Source of the DNA: Ascaris suum
Taxonomy: Eukaryota; Nematoda; Chromadorea; Rhabditida; Ascarididae
Direction: 5' to 3'
DNA length: 64,000 nt
NCBI GenBank assembly: GCA_013433145.1
Contig: CM024172.1
Location: 10,626,053 to 10,690,052 of the forward strand
Shown here piece by piece: positions 1-10,551 of the stretch. The first letter of the stretch is position 1. The number at the start of each line of letters is the position of its first letter. A program made the position numbers and the translations under genes. The notes below the pieces were generated by a model, which saw only the letters and a list, made by a program, of their open reading frames with translations, had not been told where the DNA came from and did not search any database.

Positions 1-428
1 ACTCAAGTAATGATGGAAGAATCAAGGGAGAAAATTTTCAGCGTCCTGTGCAGAATGGGGCGTAAAAAAAATCCGACGACCATGTTGGTGGCACTTATAG
101 CAAATCATCGTCAAACATATATTCCAAAAAGCATCAAGCTCATGGTGGTGACTATGACAAAAATCATGAGAGTTGAAGAAGAAGCAAGCGCAGATATCCT
201 GGATATAAGTGCTTATGTGAAGTGGTGAACTCGATATTAAGAGATCGTGTACGACTGTGATAAATTCAAATGAAAGCTGCAGTGAAAAAAAATGCTATAA
301 ACTGCGTGAATGTTTATGAAATAATTTCTTTCGCTTGTCTAAATTCATGTACTAAATCGACGACTGTCTCTTCGTATTTGCTTTTTTTCGTGCGAGAAAA
401 AATTTTGTTCTTTCTTTATATCTCAAAA
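1..428. other. Left-edge stretch, no supported gene
   Basis: A plus-strand open frame at 10-228 exists, but it starts near the window edge, has no clear splice context and its sequence resembles nothing I recognise. If the receptor on the minus strand continues leftwards, its last exon could be here or beyond the edge; I found no segment with a convincing seventh membrane helix. Confidence 0.3.
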
Positions 429-730
429 AATTCTGCTCCATAGGAGAGAATCTGAGTGGCTAGACGGAGAATCCAGTTAAATTTCTAATGAAAAAAAAAT
501 TGTTGAAGCTGTTCCACTTGAATCCTGTCCACCCGGTATGAATGGAGACTACTAGCCTTCTCATCCACCTTGCAATTGGGCACACTCTGTCTACTTAGCA
601 ACATCCCGGTGGGATACTGCTGAGTAGACAGAGTTGACGTGGAAGAGCTTCGACAACTTTTTTTTCTTCAATAGAAGTTCAATTGGATGCTCCATGTAGA
701 CCCTCGAATTCTCTCTTATTGAGCAGAATT
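429..730. repeat. Imperfect inverted repeat (fold-back / MITE-like element)
   Basis: The outer arms are about 88-91 bases each. The left arm at 429-516 begins AATTCTGCTC, and the right arm at 640-730 is its reverse complement with scattered mismatches, roughly four bases in five matching by eye. A second nested hairpin sits at the centre (583-632, arms around ACTCTGTCTACT and AGTAGACAGAGT). The left side carries about 64 extra bases between outer and inner arms, which looks like an insertion or a loss on the right. No clear target-site duplication is visible at the ends. The arrangement fits a non-autonomous fold-back DNA element or a mutated long hairpin. No transposase is present. Confidence 0.75.
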
Positions 731-1907
731 CTTGCTCACATTAATGGCCAAATTTCTCTGAATTCATTTATTCATGTTAAAATGACGAAAAATTCATTCG
801 ATTTTATAAATTAGATGATTTAATTGTGGCTATGTGCCCTTTTGTTAGGATAGACAATTCGAATCGTTCATATCGAAGGACCAAACACAAACCTATGGAT
901 GAAGGAGTCACTTTAGCTAAACTACTGCCATCTGTATTATTCAAATCTACGTAGCTCTCCGAAGTCCATGATAGTCAAGTCAATGGGGTTTCGTTGTACA
1001 ATACGAGATGTTTTCTGAACGTCGTTGTAGAAAATAGGTAATCCAGAGACTAAAGAGTTTCTTGCATCACTCAAAAGAATGACCAGCATATACTGTCAAC
1101 GATCCTCTCACCCCACTGTTTGTTATCCCTAAATGCGAGCAACATGGAAGCATTTTAATTTCCGTGCAAATGTGCAATGTTGGATCTTGAAATGTATGCG
1201 TCCGACAACAACACTAGAACATCCGATCTTCTGCCCTCTACGGGATCCTCAGTTATTATATTCCTTTTCTTCTGGACTCAGCTCCGGTTTACTTAGAACG
1301 CTCGATCGCAACAGCCGTAAAATGACGTCATGGGACTTTGAGTTCTCTCACGCTTATTCTATCGACGTCGAAGAATAAAAATTTGCATGGAAAGCGCTTT
1401 TTTAGACGGGTGGCACAACGCATAAAGCGTATTATACAAGGAAAGCATAAAACTTATATTGACACAAAATTATAGAAGAGAAAGTTTTCCGGATAAAAGT
1501 CCACAACTTTCATTCCCATGATACAAGCTGTGTTTATAAAATTAGATCGGATGCTGAAAATGGCAGGTGCTTCCTAATGAAAGAGTATGTATAGTAGAAC
1601 TCGTTGAGTCTTTGCATATAATGCGACTATATGAAATCGCAGCAGCGCAAATAGCATTTCGGCAGACGTCATCAACTTCCTCTTTTGAAGAGAATAGAAT
1701 AACGACTCTAATAAACGAAGATTGTCGAGAGTAGAAAATGTGATCCAAATATATTTCAAATAAAATAACTTTAAATTTGACCATTGTATAAAATTCTAAA
1801 CGGTTAATTAATTGTTATGAGATATCTCGTTATGCATTCGAAAAGAAATACGAAAATATGCTTGCATTGTTATTTTTTGTTGGCATTTATCGATAATTCA
1901 CTCTCAC
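731..1907. other. 3' flank / last intron region of the receptor gene
   Basis: This stretch lies downstream of the last receptor exon that I could place. On the minus strand a frame at about 1745-1580 ends in a hydrophobic run (LLYILF) loosely like a seventh membrane helix, but no acceptor of the required phase precedes it. A phase-compatible acceptor at about 1556 leads into a 32-codon frame that does not look like a seventh helix. A plus-strand 81-codon frame at 1133-1378 is unsupported. Confidence 0.3.
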
Positions 1908-2018
1908 CTTAAAATGATGAATTTTACGGCAATAAAAATCGACACCGTACGCGATACCGTCTCTTTAAGCTCTTCACAAATTAAAACCGACCGTAAACGT
2001 TGTTGATTTTCGAATAGC
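1908..2018 (-). CDS. Receptor exon 7: inner loop 3 and helix 6
   Basis: 111 bases, acceptor AAATTTACAG, donor GTGAGA, ending in phase 2. It encodes LFENQQRLRSVLI, then CEELKETVSRTVSIFIAVKF and IIL. A T/S-rich helix 6 followed by a KF(I/L) motif is typical of nematode FRPR/DMSR receptors. The next exon should start with one base completing an Arg or Ser codon; it was not identified. Confidence 0.78.
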
Positions 2019-5000
2019 CTGTAAATTTCATTCTTGTTTTTTCGATAAAGAAATGAGGAGAACAATGAGGAAAGAAGCGGCGGAAATGAAGGAACAAGTA
2101 TATTTGCATTTGAAAAGATATTCATGAAAATATATTCGATGTGCGCTTCATGAATTCTCTAATTATTGATTGTAGAAATGAAAAGCAAATCTTTCAAAGT
2201 GATTTGCTCATCTCAATTTCAAAATATGCACTTTTGATATGCACTTAATTTTTCTTCCTGTGGATGCATATCTCGCGTTTCAGTCTCCTGTGCATTTATT
2301 TACTCGACGAAGAAGATAGCGGGCGCGGAATTTCCAACTGTGCACGTATCTTCCCTCAAAATTAACGTTCGATAGAATCTAAAGGTATAAAATTAAATTC
2401 AGATGACTTTGCAGTGAATTTAGGTTTTTAAAAGATATTTTGGCATAAGACAATAAATCACAAGGGAAGACATAAGACAAGATAAAAGAATTAAAATTTG
2501 AGACATAAGACATGATAAGAAATCAAACAAGACAGTACATTAAGACAAATGTTCATATTGTGTTGACTCTGAGAGAATAATTTTGAATATAAAAGTATTT
2601 CAAATCAAACGTTTTCTCAAAATTTCGAATTTCTTTTCAAATAAGCTGCAATTCTTCACAAAGTAATGCATTTTCTCAATGAGTTGAATATTGTAAGTTT
2701 TTCATTTGTCGATATTTACAGTTTGTAATTGATTATCAACGAGAGAATTACGTAAAAATGAGCAAACCTTCTGCGTTGTTGCAAACTTTGATAGACGCGA
2801 TATTCAGTGATCATCGTCAATAACGTAATCAGCGATATGGGTGCTATAGTTTGACTAACCATCATAACAACCGCACGGTATCCATTGTACTGCAAATACA
2901 ACGTCATCACCTCTATAATGTTTCGGTAGTACGACTATCATTTCAAATCAGCATTAAACGATGTCTCCTATGTGATGATGAAAATCGCGTTAAGTAAAGC
3001 AACATTATGCGGCATTATCCTATTGCAGCCTATTATAATTCCCTTAAACGTATTATATCCGTAACTTTGTAATATTTTATAATATTCTTTTTTTTCCCCC
3101 TTATAAACTTTTACAGAAATGTTTTTTTTAAGTCGAGAATTTTCTATGACTCCTTTTAAAAATTTCTGCACTTGAATTTCATTGAGCTAAGTCCTTCTAC
3201 TTCTGCATGTTTATTTATGCACGCCTCTATGCTGATGAAAATTCTCGTCGGCTGCCCCTAAATTATATATCATGTTTTGGCAGAAATGCTTTTTTTGCAT
3301 CCAAGTGGCTAATTTTTTTTTTTGTTAGTGATTAAATGCTTTTCATTAAAATTTGTTGCAAATTTTTGAATGTATAAAATCTATATGTATTGCGCCGCTT
3401 AAAACACTTCAGAAGGAAACGAAATATTCGAGAAGATTTTTTCTCCTCACAAAAGAGGAAAACGTCGAAAAATTTCCCAATCTTTTTTTTTTCTTTCACT
3501 AAAGAGCCTCTAAACTGAATGGATTCTCGAGAAACGCATTTTTTTTTTATTCATACTTTCCTTACTGTAAAGGAAAAATTTTTTGAGGAGGCGTTGAATT
3601 TAAGACGATCTCCTATTTTTGCTATATCTCAAGAGGACTTCTGAATGAAGAGCAATATATATATATTTTTTTTCAGTGTCATCTCAAAATCACTTACGTT
3701 TCACCATTCTTTTATTATTTTTTCCTAGCCGGAATTTTAGTATCGGCAATTTTAAGCAATAACGATAGTCAGCATCAAAGTTTAAAAAGGTAATTTTTTT
3801 CTCTTTTCAATGCAAAATTTTTTTTTATTCATAAATTTCCCGCAACGAATCCAAATCAACTCTAAAATCTCATCACTTTGCAACTAGCTAGTAGATGAAA
3901 AATGAAATTTTATTAGGGAATCGTTAACTTCATCTCTAGAAACCTTCAAGCTTCTCTAGATAGCGCCTAAGAGATTTGCAATAAGCTCAGATTAATACGG
4001 AGGCTCAGAGCATTATTGTACTAATAATTCAACACATTATCTGGACTTTTATCGGCCAGTTTAAAGGGATGGTCAATAAATCGTAGATACTTTCGTGCCG
4101 AGCAGAGGGGTGACGTTTATGAGACAGAGAAAACTAAAAATACATCGAGGAAAAAGTAGGTGCGTATAAAAGGAGAGCATATTTGCTTAATGCTCATCCG
4201 TGTAAGTCTAGCCTTTTTTTGACCGGTACCGTTGTAGCGAGGGTCGCTTCGATCGTAGATGTGCACAGTCCGAGGCGGTGCTAGCTGTCGTGGAGGTGGC
4301 ATTGTAGGGTGCCGAGGATCTGTCGAGCGATGTCCCCCTCCCGTTCTATTTCTCCATCTGGCGTTTCAGTTGCTGCTTATATTAAGGCGTAATATAGAAT
4401 TTAATTCCCTCATCTTATGGCGAGATTACACAGCATTTGATTGAGACTCGGAAGGTGAGGAATTTGCAAATGCTTCGAGGGCAAATTATCGTTAGAGGGC
4501 CGAAACGACAGCTTTGCAACAATTATAGGGTTTCATCACTTAAAAAGAATGAACCATCCTCTATGAAATCGGTGAAACAAGCTGAGAAAAACAAACTGTT
4601 TTGCTGTTTCGTAGATCAGTAGGCTTCAAATGTGTTGAGATGGTATTGCGATCCATATTGAAGCATCGACTCACAGTGAATTCGAAAAACACCGAAACAT
4701 TTAACGCGAACGAACATAAAATTACCACAGCTGAAATACATCACCATAAGTTGGAAATCGATTCATTGCTATGAAACACTAATCAAATGCAAATGACGGC
4801 TTTGTCCTCAATGAAATTAACGCATATTAATGATTTTTGAGTGCAGTAAATTGCACAATCGGCCTTAGTATTGAGCTATCTTCGTAATACGTTCATAATG
4901 ATTCAGGTAAGAAACATCGAAATGTATCACGTGTGAGAGGAAATACAGGAAATATCTCCATCGGATCATTGTCGTTTAACTGCTATAAAATTGCATTTGA

Positions 5001-8000
5001 CGTCTTTAAACGATTTGTCCCAATATGACATTTTAATTGAATTTGCTGTTCCGCGTTCAACCGAATCCACAAAAGAGTTTCTAGTGAATTATTTCTTAAT
5101 TAAACACATTTGCAGACTCAGTGAAATTTTTCATATATTCAGAAAAAAGGATGAGGATTAAAGGAGGTCCACTTATAGGGACATAGGTGCAAAGTTTTGG
5201 TCCAATCGGAGCAAGGTGCACTCTTCACTGGTCGTGATGAGTATCACCCTTCATTTTCGGTTGTTAGACACGTCAACATGAAACAGCAAATTCTTGAGTC
5301 AATGAAACAGACACTTTTATGTTCAGAACAACACTAGAGGCATCAAAGCTTGGCGCCCACTATCCTCCAAATCGTCTCGACTAAGTGAAAGCTGTTTCAT
5401 TCGGAGTGGGCTCACTTTAAAAAAAAGGGTCACAACAGCCCCAAATTCTGGAAACAGGGATTTCTTTTCGGAGGAGGGACGGGGAACGAAGGGTCGTTCA
5501 ATGAGATCTTTGCTCATGGCTGTTTGGTATAATTCACAGCTTAGAGTACACATTATGTAACTTTGATGACTATAGCTGAACATTCATATCCAGTAACCGT
5601 CGATACAAATATATCGTTATTTCCATTTTCACGAAATGAAAATTAGCTGAACATTATTGACTTTATGTCATAAATTCGTATTGAAAATTATTGAAAGACT
5701 TACAAGGGATAGCAAACGGCCGAAGCCTTTTGCGGATTGATGAAGAACATTTCTTGCGTATTACTTTCTCACGATCCGCTGAAAGTCGTTTGGAATCAGT
5801 TTCAACATATGAAGACGCTTTTTGATTCTGCTGAAATAATGCGCTAATCACTTCAACAGCGCTAAAGAATCGAGAAAACATGAGAACAATATTTCTTCTG
5901 ATAATAGAGTGCTTTAAGAAGGAGGCAAATTTTTGGAAATAGCAAATATTTTATAATCGTTTCACTTTAAGCATTCAAATTTTGATGACGTTTTTTTTAG
6001 TGACATAGAAATTCAACGAAATCCTCAATAAAATGACCTTCTGCAACCATACATGAACACTGAAAACGCCGTTCATCTATACAATAAACGAATTCATTAC
6101 CTCTGAAAAATGAATGAAAACCATATGGAGTGTAAAAATATTCAATGCTGAACACTGCGATTGCAATAATCATAAGGAACGATGTTAAAGACAACGAAGT
6201 GTAGTGAAAAGTGTAGTGAAAGCAAGAGAAAGGCGAGGAGGGGAGAAAGGGAGCCACGAGCGCAACGAAAAGCCCCAGATCAAATATTAGAAGCATTCCA
6301 AAAATCTAAGCAATAAGAGGAATGACCTACCGCTCTGCGACCTTCCGAATTCGGAATGGACGCATAACGCAAAGGAAAATGAACGACAAGAAATCGTTGA
6401 AAGGTCACATATGTCACCAAGAGAGTCTGCAAATTTAGCTATTGTTAAAAACGTCTAAAAGATCGAAAAATTCCTTGAGATTAATCGAATAGAATCCTAA
6501 AATGCGTATTTTCACTCAATGCATCCATGAAGTTTTCATCCGTTTGATTTTCCAGTGCAGTAAAAGTTTAACACCTTTCAGTAACTATTATGCATTTTTT
6601 AAAATCCACCAGATGGCATGCAAGAAGCTTCTATAATTTTACATCCCGATGTTTGTTTTTTTTTGCTCCCGTTGTCTTCTATGAGTTTTACTTTTTCCGA
6701 TACTCGGAAGATTGAAATAGTGCATGGCAAATTCTATAATGGTAGGTGCATTTCACATCTATGGCATATGCTTCCTTCACGACAAAAAAAGCCGATAATC
6801 GGGTTTTAGTTCGTGTTGACGATCTTCACTTTGCACGCTCTCGTTCCATATATTTCGCGCACTACGAATTATAACCGCCTGTGAGTGTAAAGGAGCCAAA
6901 TTTGATAACGACTGCCATACAACTCATAATATAGAGCGCAGTTCAGTTGCAATAGCTTCCCGAGGATGTAACTTACAGCGATATACGTATGTATAACGGC
7001 TATAAAACTTTGTCGGTACTTGTGGTAGAGGGCGTTCGACGTTAATCACACGAATGTGGAAATTGGACAGTTGACTGACCTCCATACAAACAGGAACAAG
7101 GAGGCTCCAATGAAACGTTTGTACGGCTATAGTCATGGTCGAGTTCAATAGAGGTTTTCATGAATGCCTAATGACAAGTACATTTCGCATCTATTGCATT
7201 TTTAGCTTTGCATATGGCATACATGTGGCATACACCTTTCATGATTTCAACAAAGCTTCGCAAAATACAACAGTTAAAAAGTATTCATGAAATTTATAAG
7301 CAGATTCATTTAATCCGACAGATGTGATGTTACGAAAATACAACTTTTCTCAAAAGCATAACTTTTTGCTTTTCGCACTTTTCGCACTGATGGCTTCTTA
7401 ATTCGAACTCGATTGCGACTTTGCAAGATTCGCATGTCTCGCCGTCACCTTCGTTTAATACTTATTTCAGAGCAAACCAAATGTGCACTATTAGGAGACA
7501 TAAGATATTGTTGCTTCAACCATGAAAGCATCATTTTCAAATTCGATATTTTAGTTAGATAATCTCATTAACATATAATGACAACAAAATTATTCGTTGG
7601 ACGTACTGATGCGGTTGTTGCGAATGATGCGATCCCATGCATAACACGAACGGTTGATTGATTTTGCCACATGAGATTTTCGTTGAGAAGTAGCTGTCCA
7701 GTTGCCTCAATAGAATAGAAAAAGAACACTGACGACATCAGCAACGAATCGCTTAGACAAAGTAAATAGAGTGCTGAAAAAATTATAATTTTCATTTGAA
7801 AGATTAAAACGAACAACTTATCGAGCTCATTATCTCGACCTTAGTCGGTGGAACAGTTCGCTTTTTAAAGGGACGACTTTTGATCGGGAATGTTGATTGA
7901 GAAGCTCATTTAAGGTAAGAAGCAAAATTTTATAGGAATGCTCAATGTCCGAGAACGCCATAACGAATCGCCTACATTAGACTCCATCTCAACGCTATAA

Positions 8001-8575
8001 ACATGCGGAACTTGACAACTTTATTATTCCCACTGATCTGATAGTTGAGGAATTTCGAACGGCGAAGATTCACACTTCAACTCCCTCATTTATCATCTTC
8101 AATTATCGGCTCGATATTTTAAAGAAACCTATCAATCACTTAACGATCAAACAATGCACTCTTCTAAAATTCTACAATAAAAAATGGACAAATTGTGAAA
8201 AATGCTCACATTTACGAAAGTAGTAGCATTTTCAACGTTGCTGAAATTATATATACAATTTGCAACGCAAACGATTAGTTCATATTTTGCATCAACCTTA
8301 CAGATATGAAGTAGAAATCTATGTAGGCCTCGAAAATCATGCAACTGGTTTTTAGGGTATCGATAACATAGTTTGTTGGCTAAAGAAGTCTTTAGGCGAT
8401 ACGCACAAGCAGTAAGCTCTTTGTTGATGGCAGCTCTTGCGAGAAATCGTATAGCAAAATGTGCGCCAACGAATGCCAATACAACAGCTGCCATTGTAAC
8501 CGGCCCATCCATCCATAATGAAAATAGCTTCAATGATTCTTCCATACCCGTATATCGATAGGTGCAGTTCTCCAT
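1908..8575 (-). CDS. FMRFamide-receptor-like class A GPCR, seven exons, 3' end not found
   Basis: Minus-strand gene with exons at 8575-8407, 7773-7607, 6426-6331, 5830-5704, 4730-4597, 2889-2768 and 2018-1908. All six junctions have GT-AG ends and consistent phases, giving 308 codons plus 2 bases. The translation shows helix 1 (about residues 24-46), helix 2 with LCLSDS and Asp65 (57-80), Trp92 in the first outer loop, helix 3 (101-127) ending in TFQRF, helix 4 (183-202) followed by FFEFTVSRC, PTDLR before helix 5 (237-258, Pro248), and helix 6 (289-308, ending VKFIIL). Sequons occur at Asn3 and Asn94. This layout is that of nematode FRPR/DMSR-type peptide receptors, which are plasma-membrane, G-protein-coupled neuropeptide receptors. 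Oddities: Asn of helix 1 is Ala38, the E/DRY acid is Gln122, the fourth-helix Trp is absent, and the second inner loop is very long. The start ATG at 8575 may not be the true start: an acceptor-like TTAG at 8610-8607 would open ten more in-frame codons. Helix 7 is unresolved. Confidence 0.8.
2768..2889 (-). CDS. Receptor exon 6: helix 5 and start of inner loop 3
   Basis: 122 bases, acceptor TGTATTTGCAG, donor GTTTGC, ending in phase 2. It encodes YNGYRAVVMMVSQTIAP (Pro248 being the helix 5 proline), the rest of helix 5 and a basic inner loop (QSLQQRR). The intron before it, about 1.7 kb, is the longest in the gene and holds nothing else I recognise. Confidence 0.8.
2890..4596. other. Receptor intron 5, about 1.7 kb
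   Basis: AT-rich intron with T and A homopolymer runs. The plus-strand frames at 4259-4444 and the minus-strand frame at 4302-4117 face each other over a slightly G+C-richer patch, but neither has splice support. No nested gene is recognised. Confidence 0.5.
4597..4730 (-). CDS. Receptor exon 5: helix 4 and outer loop 2
   Basis: 134 bases, acceptor GATGTATTTCAG, donor GTTTGT (a non-standard but nematode-like donor), ending in phase 0. It encodes VVILCSFALNVSVFFEFTV, the family's 'N...FFE' signature after helix 4, then SRCFNMD and PTDLR, the motif found just before helix 5 in FMRFamide-like receptors. The open frames on the opposite strand at 4437-4622 are shadows of this exon. Confidence 0.8.
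5704..5830 (-). CDS. Receptor exon 4: extended inner loop 2
   Basis: 127 bases between acceptor TTATTTCAG and donor GTAAGT. Only one of the three frames is open, and it is the one required by the phase. It encodes 42 hydrophilic, basic and serine-rich residues (starting QNQKASSYVETDS, ending KRLRPFAIP) that lengthen the second intracellular loop well beyond the roughly 13 residues usual in this class. It joins to exon 5 in phase 1, creating Ser187. The exon could be alternative or cassette-type, but removing it would shift the frame because 127 is not a multiple of three. Confidence 0.75.
6331..6426 (-). CDS. Receptor exon 3: end of helix 3 and start of inner loop 2
   Basis: 96 bases, phase 0 to phase 0, between acceptor AATTTGCAG and donor GTAGGT. 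It encodes TLLVTYVTFQRFLVVHFPLR followed by YASIPNSEGRRA. The position usually occupied by E/D-R-Y reads Q-R-F. The spacing from the preceding TAS matches the family pattern exactly (TAS, 12 residues, then the aromatic). Confidence 0.82.
7607..7773 (-). CDS. Receptor exon 2: helix 2, outer loop 1, start of helix 3
   Basis: 167 bases between acceptor ATTTTTTCAG and donor GTACGT, ending in phase 0. It encodes LYLLCLSDSLLMSSVFFFY (helix 2 with the conserved Asp), a loop with Trp92 and an N-Q-S sequon, and the beginning of helix 3 (MHGIASFATTAS). As in other FMRFamide-type receptors, no cysteine is seen at the outer end of helix 3. Confidence 0.82.
8407..8575 (-). CDS. Receptor exon 1: N-terminus and helix 1
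   Basis: 169 bases from ATG, ending in phase 1 before donor GTGCGT at 8406. It encodes a short outer N-terminus with an N-C-T sequon, then helix 1 (GPVTMAAVVLAFVGAHF). The next codon is completed by exon 2 to give Ser57, restoring KELTASLYLL across helices 1-2. Upstream, in frame, an acidic stretch (QDYSDE) is open back to an acceptor-like TTAG, so the true first exon may lie to the right. Confidence 0.78.
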
Positions 8576-9511
8576 TTCGTCTGAGTAGTCTTGTGCGAGA
8601 ACCGCCCTAAGATATAAATAATCATTTTAGTAGTCTGTGTTGACAAAGGTGATCGTTTTAGATTCAATAAACCTGATTGAATGATAGGAGCGTTCAACAG
8701 TCACCGTTAGAGTAATTTGCTGTAACGTTCACTCCCCTCCAAGTGGCCTGAGAGAATGAAACTCTTATTTGTGCTATATGTGAACGCCTCGAATTGTTTG
8801 AGATGTCTAAGCCAATAGAGCTCGAAACGTTAGGAATCACTAGTGCCAATCTTCTGCAGTTTCCTTTCTAAGAATATTGCATACATAGTAAAATAACTTT
8901 GAACATGAACGTATTAGCCTCTACGTCTTAATGCTTGATTGTAATTTATGAGACTGATAATACACATGAGCTGAATATCGTAATCGATCGCATCAATGGT
9001 TGGAATCTATGAAAATAATAACAAATGAATGATTACTTCATAGGAACCTTATAACTGTTCGAATGAGGAAAACACTAGTCGCTTGAAGAAATTTTATAAA
9101 ATTTGAGAATACAATTGCAAGCAAATAAGAAAAAATAAATTCACTAGTAATTAGGCGTAAAATAAGCACACTGAGACAATATGCACGCACAAATGAAGAG
9201 TGCAAATATTCGTATCCATAATTAACTTGCACACTCTAAGAGGAGCAATTGATCAGAACAGCCAAATAACGTTCGTTGGTACACGCGTTTCTGGAAGAGC
9301 CTAAAGAAATAAATCCAGAAAGAACCAATGGACAGCAATTTGCCTTACGTATGATATATTTTGAGCATCACCGATGCATTCCAATGCACATATCGCCTCT
9401 TCACAAGTAAACTAATTTTCCCTCTCATCTCCTTCCCATGCCCCCAACCTCTCATTTTCCTCCCACCACTTATAACTGTGCACACATACACCTCTCAACG
9501 AATCAACTGCA
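8576..9511. other. Upstream flank of the receptor gene
   Basis: This should hold the 5' untranslated region and promoter and perhaps a first non-coding or signal exon of the receptor. The only landmark is the acceptor-like TTAG at 8610-8607 that opens in frame with exon 1. No promoter motif can be named. The stretch around 9420-9500 is C/T-rich. Confidence 0.35.
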
Positions 9512-9829
9512 TCAGATGAAACCTGTCTGCACATCTGCGTTAGGGAACAGGTAACCTATCTCCTTTTTGAAGCACTTTAATTTACCGTTATTAAACTCCA
9601 TTCGGATCATACAATTAGAAAAGCATGCGCAAAACATCATGTAGCTTTGTCCGTCCAGAATTTCGAAGAAAAAATCTTTTACAATCATATATATAATCAT
9701 TAATCTGTGATGATCAAGTTCCCTCTGATGTGCTTGGTATCGAAGTTTCAAGAATGACAACGGATCACGGCAGCTTTCCATTGCGCCTTTCATTTCGCCT
9801 GTCCAGATGATATATGTGGGAAGTGAGCA
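9512..9829 (-). CDS. Candidate exon, 105 codons, unknown product
   Basis: A minus-strand frame is open from an acceptor-like CTGTCGCTGCAG (cag at 9832-9830) to a TGA at 9514-9512. The product is mixed hydrophilic and hydrophobic with seven cysteines, and includes RELDHHRLMIIYMIVKDFFF and FNNGKLKCFKKEIGYLFPNA. I recognise no family. The first ATG within it lies about 14 codons in. It lies upstream of the receptor in the same direction, but no splice phase connects the two. The plus strand is open across part of the same DNA (9814-10008), so the coding strand is uncertain. Confidence 0.3.
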   Translation of the reverse strand, partial: CSLPTYIIWTGEMKGAMESCRDPLSFLKLRYQAHQRELDHHRLMIIYMIVKDFFFEILDGQSYMMFCACFSNCMIRMEFNNGKLKCFKKEIGYLFPNADVQTGFI

Positions 9830-10551
9830 CTGCAGCGACAGTATTTGCAAAAACGTCAGGCAAGAACCTGAGATGTGAATGCAAAGATGACATCATTGAA
9901 ATTTCCTGCCAGTCACAGGCCGCTCTTCATAGTATGATTCTAGTGGATATGAAAAAAAAAAAACATCTCTGCTCGGATACCGTCAGACCTACCAATGGAG
10001 TCATTTAACTACTGTCAGGCGGAATAATCTAAAATTTCGATTTGCAGCTGAAAAATGTGTTGTAATGAACGAACACATCTCAGCATCCTAGTAAAAGGCG
10101 TTAGAATTGCGATCGCTACAAGCCTACACATTAAAATAATACAGAGTTATTCTTTCAAAAAACGCTGAAATCGGCATACGAGCCTGATTATAGTAATCAA
10201 CATATAAAACTGATCAGTAAGTAAAATACCTCATTGGAAAATCTAGGTAAAGAAAATTCCTAAACCCATGCAGAGATTCAGTTCGTTCGGTCACTTTCAA
10301 TTAACTCAAATGACCAATATGATCTAATGTTTCTGCAAATCTTTATCGGTGAGGACAGAGCAGCACAGATCGATGACGCTGGGGAGCTCAATGTTTCACC
10401 TGGAAAGGGTCATAGAAGCATGAGCGATTTGCACTTGTTTCAATGGGCAATTTCAAAATTAAAGCATGAAAAAATGAACATGCAAGAATTGCTTTAATAT
10501 GCAAAAAATAATGAATGACACAACCGTGTTCGAGCGCAGCTAAATAGCTGC

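Noticed and set aside
10..228. 72-codon plus-strand frame at the left edge
   Set aside because: It has no recognisable domain, and a second frame over the same bases reads as a low-complexity Ser/Lys/His stretch with a stop near an A8 run; support is insufficient.
1574..1784. Minus-strand frame with LESLF and LLYILF that looks a little like helix 7 of the receptor
   Set aside because: No AG acceptor of the required phase precedes it, and the Asn residues expected in helix 7 are missing.
5997..6296. Hydrophobic 99-codon minus-strand frame inside receptor intron 3
   Set aside because: Its acceptors give stops in the needed phase, and exons 3 and 4 join perfectly without it.
6924..7148. Minus-strand frame with QTFHW...CMEV that resembles helix 3 of a peptide receptor
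   Set aside because: The exon at 6426-6331 joins exon 2 in the right phase and with the exact family spacing; this frame has no matching acceptor.
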